5,375 nt of DNA from Myxococcales bacterium (GTDB lineage: Bacteria > Myxococcota > Bradymonadia > REDH01), in assembly GCA_018970625.1 (NCBI GenBank), contig JAGWVZ010000281.1:1-5375 (forward strand). The letters are read 5' to 3'. The translations under genes and the position numbers were made by a program. The notes under the pieces are model-generated. The model worked only from the letters and a program-made list of their open reading frames with translations. It made no database searches and had not been told where the DNA came from. Below, piece after piece: positions 1-5,375 of this stretch (positions within the stretch are counted from its first letter, which is position 1; each line of letters begins with the position of its first letter).

Positions 1-323
1 GTCACCAGCGTGACCGCCGCCTGCACCGTGAACATGGTGGCGAGCGTCAAGATTCCATAGAGCCAAAGCGCCCATGGCCCGAGTTTACGGTAACCTTCCA
101 GCAGGGACGTGCCCGTGGCCGCCGCATACTGTGCGCCGTACCGGAAGGCCGGGTACTTCATGACGTTGGCCAGAATGATGATGCCGCCGAGCGCCAGCCC
201 GTGTTCTGCGCCAGCGCGGGTGGACTGCACCAGGTGCGAGACTCCGACGGCAGCCGCCGCGAACAGCAGGCCTGGACCCAGCGCACGCAGCAAAGATGAT
301 TTCTGGTTGAGGGATTGCGTCAT
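1..323 (-). CDS. Nramp-related divalent metal transporter, N-terminal part (runs off window)
   Basis: The first 107 residues of an integral membrane protein are visible; the gene continues beyond position 1. After a short polar N-terminus comes GPGLLFAAAAVGVSHLVQS (residues 16-34), then a segment ending in ILANVMKYPAF (50-60), then YAAATGTSLLEGYRKLG (66-82), and a third hydrophobic stretch with TMFTVQAAVT (96-105). These blocks match, from memory, a bacterial branch of the Nramp (COG1914) family that is usually annotated as a Mn2+/Fe2+ transporter acting in the cytoplasmic membrane. The first membrane helix lacks the DPGN metal-binding motif of classical Nramp proteins and reads GVSHLVQS there, so the substrate should not be assumed to be manganese or iron. 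The start was taken as ATG at 323 because family similarity begins a few residues later; an AAGAA stretch upstream is at best a weak ribosome binding site. The gene starts 105 bp after the CPBP stop and may have its own promoter. Confidence 0.8.
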   Translation of the reverse strand, partial: MTQSLNQKSSLLRALGPGLLFAAAAVGVSHLVQSTRAGAEHGLALGGIIILANVMKYPAFRYGAQYAAATGTSLLEGYRKLGPWALWLYGILTLATMFTVQAAVTLV

Positions 324-361
324 GACGTGCCGGGTTCTTGATGCTGATGAGTGCCGTGCAC

Positions 362-387
362 ATCATGATTTGTTTTCATTCGGTCAA
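362..387 (-). promoter_or_regulatory. Possible promoter of the Nramp-related gene
   Basis: On the minus strand a TTGACC hexamer (382-387), five of six bases matching a sigma-70 -35 box, is followed after 14 bases by CATGAT (362-367), four of six matching a -10 box. The spacer is shorter than the usual 16-18 bases, which weakens the call. The stretch is clearly AT-richer than the surrounding GC-rich DNA. An 8-bp perfect palindrome, ATCATGAT (362-369), overlaps the proposed -10 box and could be an operator. The 5' leader would be about 35 bases. Confidence 0.25.
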
Positions 388-397
388 GCATCAGGGC

Positions 398-419
398 CGA
401 CGCATGGCGTCATGCGGCG
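398..419 (-). repeat. Small inverted repeat just downstream of the CPBP gene
   Basis: CGCATG (401-406) and CATGCG (411-416) form a perfect 6-bp stem around a 4-base loop. After one mismatch, two more pairs (398-399 with 418-419) extend it. It lies about 10 bases past the CPBP stop codon, where a terminator would be expected, but no T-run follows on the minus strand. It could be a weak or factor-dependent terminator, an mRNA-stabilising 3' hairpin, or chance. Confidence 0.4.
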
Positions 420-428
420 CGTTCGTGG

Positions 429-1106
429 TCAGCGCCACTGCAGCGACGGGTTGGCGCGCGCGGCCGATTGTTCCGCAGTGATAGCGATAGCGACGTGAAG
501 AAGGAGAGCGGGCCACAGCGATCCGGTGTGCAGTGTCATGTACGCAAACAGGTATCCCATGGGCAGGCAGCCAAGGGTCTCGGCTGCGTCCTTGTGCAGG
601 TGGGCCAGCACGTAGAGCGCCGTATGGATGGCCACGCCCGCACCCACACCGGCGACCTGAATACACAAACCGAGCACGAGCCCTCGAAAGAGCGCCTCGT
701 AGCCGGTGAGGTACACAAGCCAGCTTGTCGCTGAGAGGGCTTGTTGGGCGGGCGTGGCGTTCGGCACCCGGAAGTCGGGATACCGTGCCTGTTGGCCTGG
801 CTGTCGGCCAGCACGCCAGACCAGCGGCACGAGAATGACTGCTGGAATGGCGATCCAGCCGATCGCGTTCTGGTGCAGGGGCGCGGTGAACCAGCCCGGA
901 GGTACCTCTGCGCCGACGGCGCAAACGATGCTCACGACGAGTAGGACGACACCACCCAGCACACGCGAAACGGGTCCGGCCCAGACGTCGATCGGTTGGC
1001 TCCAGTGGCGGCTGAGGTTACGCAACGCCGTGGCAGACAGAAAATAATGCCACGATACGAACGCGAGTGTCGCGACCAGAAACGGCCAGCCGTCAGGCAA
1101 CTTCAC
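429..1106 (-). CDS. CPBP family intramembrane protease-like protein (CAAX protease/abortive-infection type)
   Basis: A 225-residue multi-pass membrane protein with hydrophobic segments near residues 8-28, 47-66, 83-97, 127-150, 151-170, 180-192 and 195-211. The core signature of the CPBP (Rce1-like, former Abi/CAAX) family is recognisable. Motif 1 is YEALFRG (136-142), standing in for EExxxR. Motif 2 is YVLAH (165-169), standing in for FxxxH. AETLG (175-179) follows, then TGSLWPALLLH (194-204), whose His204 fits motif 3. Family members cleave or modify substrates within the membrane, and many bacterial members have no known substrate. The first glutamate of motif 1 is replaced by Tyr136, so activity may be altered; Glu137, Arg141, His169 and His204 remain. 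The start codon is GTG at 1106. An in-frame TAA two codons upstream rules out an earlier start, and there is no internal methionine before residue 184. The start lies 9 bp after the lipoprotein stop without a clear ribosome binding site, which suggests coupled translation. Confidence 0.8.
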   Translation of the reverse strand: MKLPDGWPFLVATLAFVSWHYFLSATALRNLSRHWSQPIDVWAGPVSRVLGGVVLLVVSIVCAVGAEVPPGWFTAPLHQNAIGWIAIPAVILVPLVWRAGRQPGQQARYPDFRVPNATPAQQALSATSWLVYLTGYEALFRGLVLGLCIQVAGVGAGVAIHTALYVLAHLHKDAAETLGCLPMGYLFAYMTLHTGSLWPALLLHVAIAITAEQSAARANPSLQWR

Positions 1107-1115
1107 GGATTACCG

Positions 1116-4100
1116 TCAGGGGATTTCGCAGAGGGCGCGGACGTTGGAGTTGCACCCGATGTCGTTCCACAAGCCATCTCCGATCAGGAACGAAACGCAG
1201 TCTTCGCCGACACCGAAGTCATTGGGTTCACCTGCACCCCAGTTGCGATAGCTCGACGTGCTGCCGCTTTGCCACACAAACGTGTTCTCGGTGGTGCGGT
1301 CATTGAGTCCGATCCAGAAATCGCTGGTGATGGCAGACAAATAGCGAAGCCAGACGTTTTCGATGGCGTTGTCGATGGTCGCCAGAGCTCCGCCAACGCC
1401 TGTGCAGGCGTCCCGGTGAGCCACCCAGTCATCATTGTTGTTTCGGAATACGTAGCAGGTGCCCGTGGGTCCAACCCGGTCGGCACACTGCCGTTCGCAG
1501 TCGGCCGTGCAGTTGGCGCTTCCAGGCTCGCAGCGTTCCCAGGGAGCGCGCACACCATCGCCACACGCAAACGAGGTGGGGTTCCCCAGGCAGTCGTTTG
1601 CCGCCCGGGTGGCGTTCGAGAAGCTGACGTTGCGACTATTGCCGCTGGAGTCGGTCGCCGTCGCTGCGTCGCTTGTATCGAAGCGGTACAACGCGATGGT
1701 GGACCCGCTTGATGCCAGTGCGCGCTCCGGGGTGAACGCTCCGCGGTAAATGACTGCTGAAGAGATACGGACTTCGTCGATATCGGCAACGGCGGAGGCG
1801 GGGGTGACCCCTCTGCTTCCAATGAAGATGGATGCGGGGGCGCTGAGTTGTGTGTTGCTCCCGCCGGCGGTTCCATGGGCAACAGCGACACCGTCAATGA
1901 ACAGGAACGCCTGTTGTCCTGTGCGAACGCCAGCGATGTGATGCCACTGGCTGTCACGCAGGTCACGGGTCGTCAGTTCGGCTCGCGCCAGACTGCCGGT
2001 GCCGAGGAAGAACTCAAAGTAGGGGTTGCCTTCGGCGTCGAGAGCCAGCAATCCGTAGTCTTCGGTTGCATTGCCACCGAGACCTGCCAGACCTCCCGAG
2101 GTGGTGGCGCGCGCCCACAGCTCGATCGTGAAGTCACTTGCGTTGGGGGCCCAGGCTGCGCCGCCGGTGCGAACGGTGGTAGCGGTGAGGCTGGCCACAT
2201 TGGCGATGCGGCACGATTCGCAGCCATCGCAGGTGAGCGCGTTGCCATCGTCACAGGTTTCGCCGAGCGAGGCCTGTACAATGCCGTCTCCACAGCCGGG
2301 AGCCACGCACGCCCCACCCGAGCATGAGGTGGCGCAGGTCTCGGTGCTGGTCCACGCGGTGCCGGTGCCGTTGCAGGTCTCCACGACATTGCCGCTGCAG
2401 CGCACCGCGCCGGGGGTGCAGATCGGGCCGCCGCAGACGCCTGAGTTACAGAGCTCTCCACCGGCGCACGCGGTCGTGGTTTCGGCGGAACCTGCTGCGT
2501 TGCACACGCGGACGCTGGTGCTTGTGGCGCAGACCGATGCGTTCGGCGTGCAGACCTGCGGCAAACAGGTGCCGCCCGAGCAATACGTGCCACCCGCGCA
2601 AGGTGAGGTAGTAGTGGCCGAGCCGAGCTCGTTGCAGGTGCTGCGGGTGAAGTTGCCCACACAGGTGGTTGTGGACGGCGTGCAGACGCGCGGTGAGCAG
2701 GTACCCCCGAGACAGTAGTTGTTTGCGGGGCAGTCCACCAGCGAGGTGGAGCTGCCGATGTCGTTGCACACCAGACGGGTGTCGCCATCCGAGCAGGTGG
2801 AGGTGGAGGGTGTGCAGACGCGCGGCACGCAGGCGCCTTCCGAGCAGTACTCCGTACCACCGCAGCTGGTGGTCGTGACTGCCGAGCCAGTGGTGTTGCA
2901 GGTCGTGAAGGCAGACGCCGAGCTGCAGGCGCGCGCGCCCGGCGTGCAAATCTGCGGTATGCAGGCACCGGCCGAGCAGTAGGTTCCGGTTTCGCAGGGA
3001 CGGGTTACCTGTCCGGAGCCCAGGGTGTTGCATTCGCGCACGTTGAAGTTGTCCACACAGGTTCCCGTGCCGGGCGTGCAGACCTGCGTGCGGCAAACGC
3101 CCGCATCGCAGTAGGAATTCGTTCCGCAGGGCGTCTCTGTGGCGCTGGAGCCAAGCGTGTTGCAGGTTCGACGCGTCGTGGCGTTGGCGCACGTGTTGCT
3201 GTTGGGCGTGCAGATTTGCGCCTGACACTCGCCGTCTCCGCAGTACGTGCCGCCCGGGCACGCCTGCAGCGTTTCTCCGGTTCCTGTCGCATTGCACACG
3301 CTGCGGCTGAAGCCGTCGATACACGCGTTCACGGAAGGTTCGCACACCCGCGGCACGCACTCGCCGTCCACGCAGCTCTGCACCGATGTGCAAGCAGCGC
3401 TGGCGACATAGGTCGATCCCGAGGTGTTGCACACTTCCCGCGCCACCAGATCGACACAGCGCAGCGTTCCGGGCTCGCAGACCTGGGGTGCACAGGTGGC
3501 GAGGGCGCCCGAGCCATTGCAGTACTGACCCGAGCCGCAACGCGTCGTGCTGGCCGAGGCGCCGCGCCCGTCGCATGTGCTCACCGAAAACTCACCGTCG
3601 CACACGGCCGAGCCTGGCGTGCAGGTCCAGGGTACACACTCGGCATCTACGCAGAACTCGCGCGCTCCGCAGGGAACCGGGTTCAGGTACCGGGAACCGT
3701 CAATTTCGCATTGCTCCACGGCCTCGGCGTCGGGGTTGCACCGGAAACTGTCAGGTTCACACACCTGCGGCAAACACGAGGCGCCGCCGGGCGTGGTGCC
3801 GCAATAGAAGCCTGCATCACAGCGTTCGCTGGTTTCAGCGGTTCCGTCGCCGTTGCAGCTGGCGACGGTGAGAATGTCAGAGCAGCGGGTGCTCTCGGGC
3901 ACGCAGACGACGTCCTCGCAAGCGCCGTTCACGCACGCCTGACCGTCACCACACTCTTCAATCACGACCTCCAGTGTGCCTCGGTCGTCGCACTGCACAA
4001 TGTTTCGGCCATCGCATGCGACTTCACCCGGTACGCACACGCGGGGACGACACACCGGCAGCCCGGTCGAGTCGTCGCACCAGGCCTCTTCGGCCGTGCA

Positions 4101-4703
4101 GTCCTGCGCACCCACAATCAGGCCGTCGTCGCCACACTCCACGATGCGCTCGCCAACACACTGTGTGGTACTCGCCTCGCAGTCTCGTGGCAGGCAGGTG
4201 CCAGCCAGACACACTTCGCTGGCGTCGCAGGGAGCCGCCCCCGCGTATCCGCTGCCGTTCTCGGAGCAGGTCTCGACCACCTCGCCGGTGCAGCGGGTCG
4301 TGCCTGGCTCGCAAACGCGCGGCAGACATGCACCGGCCTGACAGTAACAGCCCGACGTGCCCTCGCAGGTGGACGGGTCACCACAGTTCGAGACCGACTG
4401 CTGACCCTCATTGCACGTCACGCCCTGCAATCCGTCACAGAACGGAATGAAGGTCGCCGGGTCGCAGCCGGCGTCCGACAGCGACCCATCTCCAGCGTCA
4501 GCGCCGCTGTCGCCGGGGTCAACGTCGTCGAGCGCGCTCCCTCCAACACAAATGCCAGCCTGACACACAAGCCCGGGCGAGCAATCGGTCGACTCGGTGC
4601 ACAGTCGCTGCTCCAGCGCGCTGGGGTCAAAGGAGCATCCGGCCGCGAGGGACCAGCCTGTGAGAAGCACCGTTCGGACAACGAACGACCAGTAACGCGA
4701 CAT
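1116..4703 (-). CDS. Large modular cysteine-rich lipoprotein with LamG-like and C-type lectin domains
   Basis: A 1195-residue secreted lipoprotein, probably on the cell surface or outer membrane. A basic, hydrophobic signal peptide ends in the lipobox LAAGC, placing the lipidated cysteine at residue 23; the +2 residue is Ser. Next come a C-x5-C-x5-C-x4-C segment (35-52), an Asp/Gly/Ala-rich linker (57-79), a further Cys-rich stretch (80-130), and fifteen six-cysteine tandem repeats (131-803). They are followed by a CGDG...CDDGN module like DUF4215 (804-832) and a LamG-like jelly roll (about 833-1036, with FTIELWAR, WHHIAGVR, FIDG and IDEVRIS). A second CGDG module (1038-1072) precedes the C-terminal C-type lectin domain (1073-1195). 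The likely role is binding glycans on prey, host, kin or matrix; the ligand is unknown. ATG at 4703 is preceded by AGGTG (4708-4712), four bases before the start. No catalytic domain was seen. The architecture is well supported; the function is inference. Confidence 0.92.
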   Translation of the reverse strand: MSRYWSFVVRTVLLTGWSLAAGCSFDPSALEQRLCTESTDCSPGLVCQAGICVGGSALDDVDPGDSGADAGDGSLSDAGCDPATFIPFCDGLQGVTCNEGQQSVSNCGDPSTCEGTSGCYCQAGACLPRVCEPGTTRCTGEVVETCSENGSGYAGAAPCDASEVCLAGTCLPRDCEASTTQCVGERIVECGDDGLIVGAQDCTAEEAWCDDSTGLPVCRPRVCVPGEVACDGRNIVQCDDRGTLEVVIEECGDGQACVNGACEDVVCVPESTRCSDILTVASCNGDGTAETSERCDAGFYCGTTPGGASCLPQVCEPDSFRCNPDAEAVEQCEIDGSRYLNPVPCGAREFCVDAECVPWTCTPGSAVCDGEFSVSTCDGRGASASTTRCGSGQYCNGSGALATCAPQVCEPGTLRCVDLVAREVCNTSGSTYVASAACTSVQSCVDGECVPRVCEPSVNACIDGFSRSVCNATGTGETLQACPGGTYCGDGECQAQICTPNSNTCANATTRRTCNTLGSSATETPCGTNSYCDAGVCRTQVCTPGTGTCVDNFNVRECNTLGSGQVTRPCETGTYCSAGACIPQICTPGARACSSASAFTTCNTTGSAVTTTSCGGTEYCSEGACVPRVCTPSTSTCSDGDTRLVCNDIGSSTSLVDCPANNYCLGGTCSPRVCTPSTTTCVGNFTRSTCNELGSATTTSPCAGGTYCSGGTCLPQVCTPNASVCATSTSVRVCNAAGSAETTTACAGGELCNSGVCGGPICTPGAVRCSGNVVETCNGTGTAWTSTETCATSCSGGACVAPGCGDGIVQASLGETCDDGNALTCDGCESCRIANVASLTATTVRTGGAAWAPNASDFTIELWARATTSGGLAGLGGNATEDYGLLALDAEGNPYFEFFLGTGSLARAELTTRDLRDSQWHHIAGVRTGQQAFLFIDGVAVAHGTAGGSNTQLSAPASIFIGSRGVTPASAVADIDEVRISSAVIYRGAFTPERALASSGSTIALYRFDTSDAATATDSSGNSRNVSFSNATRAANDCLGNPTSFACGDGVRAPWERCEPGSANCTADCERQCADRVGPTGTCYVFRNNNDDWVAHRDACTGVGGALATIDNAIENVWLRYLSAITSDFWIGLNDRTTENTFVWQSGSTSSYRNWGAGEPNDFGVGEDCVSFLIGDGLWNDIGCNSNVRALCEIP
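1119..1487 (-). other. C-type lectin domain with complete mannose-type calcium site
   Basis: This segment encodes residues 1073-1195 of the lipoprotein. C1073 and C1083 are placed like the extra N-terminal disulfide of long-form C-type lectin domains. C1100 with C1192, and C1169 with C1184, match the two invariant disulfides. WIGLND (1130-1135) is the hallmark core motif. EPN (1159-1161), E1167 just before D-C, and WND (1179-1181) supply the five side chains that in mannose-binding protein coordinate calcium and sugar (E, N, E, N, D). EPN rather than QPD predicts a preference for mannose, fucose or GlcNAc-type sugars over galactose. The residue matches are seen directly; sugar specificity is inferred from animal lectins. 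Confidence 0.9.
1596..2207 (-). other. LamG-like (concanavalin A-like jelly roll) domain
   Basis: Encodes about residues 833-1036 of the lipoprotein. The order of motifs fits the LamG-like jelly-roll fold (Laminin_G_3 type): FTIELWAR (858-865), DSQWHHIAGVR (917-927), AFLFIDG (932-938), IFIGSRG (959-965), ADIDEVRIS (973-981), FTPERAL (990-996), and a closing LYRFD with DSSGNSRN (1005-1025). Such domains bind carbohydrates or proteins, or act as spacers. No specific ligand can be read from the sequence. Confidence 0.85.
2295..4313 (-). repeat. Fifteen tandem six-cysteine repeats (coding)
   Basis: The in-frame tandem array encodes residues 131-803. Each unit starts at C(T/E)P and ends shortly before the next, with the common pattern C-x6-C-x8-C-x11-C-x5-C-x4-C-x4. 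Unit lengths in order are 44, 48, 44, 48, 46, 48, 45, seven times 44, then 42 residues. Every unit has exactly six cysteines, 90 in total, which suits three disulfides per unit and an extended rod. Units 8-14 (2421-3344) are in perfect register at 132 bp and share CN-x2-G after the third cysteine. Units 2, 4 and 6 have four extra residues between the last two cysteines. N-terminal units are richer in charged residues, C-terminal units richer in Ser and Thr. Confidence 0.93.
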
Positions 4704-4707
4704 GGAT

Positions 4708-4712
4708 CACCT
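4708..4712 (-). promoter_or_regulatory. Ribosome binding site of the lipoprotein gene
   Basis: AGGTG on the minus strand lies four bases upstream of the ATG at 4703 and supports that start. The next in-frame residues at once form a good lipoprotein signal peptide, so no later start is needed. Confidence 0.6.
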
Positions 4713-4714
4713 GC

Positions 4715-4724
4715 GGTGTACACC
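4715..4724. promoter_or_regulatory. Perfect 10-bp palindrome, possible operator
   Basis: GGTGTACACC is identical on both strands. It sits in the leader of the lipoprotein gene, about 11 bases upstream of the ATG and just upstream of the ribosome binding site, which would be downstream of the proposed promoter. The position suits a repressor site, or a short mRNA element near the ribosome binding site. No regulator in the window can be tied to it. Confidence 0.35.
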
Positions 4725-4737
4725 AGATACGGCGGGC

Positions 4738-4766
4738 ACACTAACGGGTATCCCGGCGTTGCTCAA
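4738..4766 (-). promoter_or_regulatory. Possible promoter of the lipoprotein-CPBP unit
   Basis: On the minus strand TTGAGC (4761-4766) resembles a sigma-70 -35 box, and TAGTGT (4738-4743), three of six bases matching a -10 box, follows after exactly 17 bases. The -10 is poor. A small dyad, CGGG-TAT-CCCG (4745-4755), lies in the spacer. If the promoter is real, the leader is roughly 28 bases. If not, the lipoprotein gene would be read through from the upstream permease gene, only 86 bp away. Confidence 0.3.
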
Positions 4767-4789
4767 GCCTCGCCAGTCACTGTGAGGGA

Positions 4790-5375
4790 TTATCTACGCA
4801 TCCCGTAGCCCCGGTTCAGGGCGATTGTACACAGCACCAGCACAACCAGCATCGCCGCTCCAACCGCCACGGCAGACGTCATCACCGGGATCTCCGATAC
4901 CCCGAGAACTCCGTACCGGAGTCCACTCACCGTGTAGAGCACCGGGTTGCAACGGCTGATGGTCTCCCACAGCGGCGGAAGATCGGTAACCGAGTAGAAG
5001 ACTCCGCCCAGAAACGTCAGCGGTTGCACGATAAAGTTCGGAAAGATGCTCAAATGGTCGAACTTTTCTGCCCAGAGCGCGGCCAGTAAGCCTACTCCGG
5101 CAAAAGTTGTCGTCACCGCCACACTGAAAAAGATCGCCCACAGCGGGTGCGCCAGCGCAAACCCCGTGAACAGGCCCGCGACGATCCACACCAGTACGCC
5201 CACAGCGATCCCCCGAAACACCGCCGCCGACAGGTAGGCCGTGAGAATCTCGGGGGTACCCAAAGGCGCTGTCAACAGATCCACCAGCGTCCCATTGATC
5301 TTGCTCTGAAACAGGCTCGACGAGGTGTTCAGGAATGAGTTGCTGATCATCGACAGCATCATCAGACCCGGCACC
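4790..5375 (-). CDS. ABC-2 type transporter permease, C-terminal part (runs off window)
   Basis: About 195 C-terminal residues of an inner-membrane ABC exporter permease. The first full codon in the window, at 5372-5374, is GTG and most likely encodes an internal valine, because the visible N-terminus PGLMMLSMI corresponds to a point some 60 residues into E. coli YadH-type permeases (about 256 residues). Family signatures, numbered from that valine, include NTSSSLFQSK (16-25), LLTAPLGTPEIL (33-44), LTFLGGVFYSVTDLPPLWE (119-137), NPVLYTVSGLRYG (143-155), and a terminal hydrophobic segment (about 164-186) before a basic tail. Roughly four membrane segments are visible. The partner ATPase is normally encoded directly upstream, which here would lie beyond 5375. 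The substrate cannot be read; the YadH branch of ABC-2 proteins exports drugs, lipids or polysaccharides in different systems. It ends 86 bp before the lipoprotein gene on the same strand. Confidence 0.88.
   Translation of the reverse strand, partial: VPGLMMLSMISNSFLNTSSSLFQSKINGTLVDLLTAPLGTPEILTAYLSAAVFRGIAVGVLVWIVAGLFTGFALAHPLWAIFFSVAVTTTFAGVGLLAALWAEKFDHLSIFPNFIVQPLTFLGGVFYSVTDLPPLWETISRCNPVLYTVSGLRYGVLGVSEIPVMTSAVAVGAAMLVVLVLCTIALNRGYGMRR

Noticed and set aside
85..366. A minus-strand open frame starting at 366, overlapping the Nramp-related gene in another frame
   Set aside because: The frame starting at 323 gives clear Nramp-like membrane segments; this one gives Arg/Gly-rich sequence without similarity.
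391..924. A minus-strand Arg-rich open frame overlapping the CPBP gene
   Set aside because: Its composition is low-complexity Arg/Pro/Ala, while the overlapping frame encodes a membrane protein with CPBP motifs.
1119..1487. C-type lectin domain considered as the variable target of a diversity-generating retroelement
   Set aside because: No reverse transcriptase, template repeat or adenine-biased variable tail is visible, and the domain is the calcium-binding lectin type rather than the usual DGR target type.
996..1712. A 238-codon open frame on the plus strand over the lectin domain and the start of the CPBP gene
   Set aside because: Opposite a strongly supported C-type lectin domain; no recognisable protein features. 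A GC-rich antisense shadow.
2295..4313. Regular repeats considered as CRISPR or non-coding satellite
   Set aside because: Period about 132 bp, in-frame, diverged at DNA level and conserved mainly at cysteine positions: a protein repeat.
4771..4792. Possible terminator after the ABC permease
   Set aside because: Only a 4-bp CCTC/GAGG pairing with a poor interior and no T-run on the minus strand.
3216..4808. A 530-codon open frame on the plus strand, antisense to the lipoprotein
   Set aside because: It is Ala/Arg/Thr-rich with no domain, signal or family similarity, and mirrors the repeated TGC cysteine codons of the real gene (GCA in antisense). The lipoprotein frame has clear domains across the same span.

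Overview
The window is GC-rich and carries four protein-coding genes, all on the minus strand, so they are read from high to low coordinates. In transcription order they are: the 3' part of an ABC-2 type transporter permease (4790-5375, cut by the window edge), a very large cysteine-rich modular lipoprotein (1116-4703), a small CPBP-family (CAAX protease-like) membrane protein (429-1106), and the 5' part of an Nramp-related membrane transporter (1-323, cut by the other edge). No RNA genes, mobile elements or CRISPR arrays were seen.

The organism is most likely a myxobacterium-type bacterium (Myxococcota / former Deltaproteobacteria). Such genomes are GC-rich and encode many secreted lipoproteins with the same build: a lipobox, a C-x5-C-x5-C-x4-C segment, an Asp/Gly/Ala linker, tandem cysteine repeats, CGDG...C.DGN modules of the DUF4215 type, and LamG-like or lectin modules. 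This is inferred from protein style alone; no phylogenetic marker gene is present.

The centrepiece is the 1195-residue lipoprotein. Fifteen six-cysteine repeats form a stalk of about 670 residues. It is followed by a CGDG cysteine module, a LamG-like jelly-roll domain, a second cysteine module, and a C-terminal C-type lectin domain. The lectin domain keeps the EPN and WND motifs and all five side chains expected for a mannose-type calcium/sugar site. The stalk has two zones. Repeats 1-6 alternate between a short and a long last loop, while repeats 8-14 are seven copies of exactly 44 residues. The likely picture is a lipid-anchored rod presenting a calcium-dependent glycan-binding head outside the cell.

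The lipoprotein stop codon and the GTG start of the CPBP gene are 9 bp apart, with no clear ribosome binding site between them, so these two genes are probably co-transcribed and perhaps translationally coupled. The 86-bp gap before the lipoprotein gene holds a candidate promoter and a perfect 10-bp palindrome. The 105-bp gap before the Nramp-related gene holds a small hairpin and an AT-rich possible promoter. Nothing in the sequence shows that the two outer transporter genes work with the lectin.
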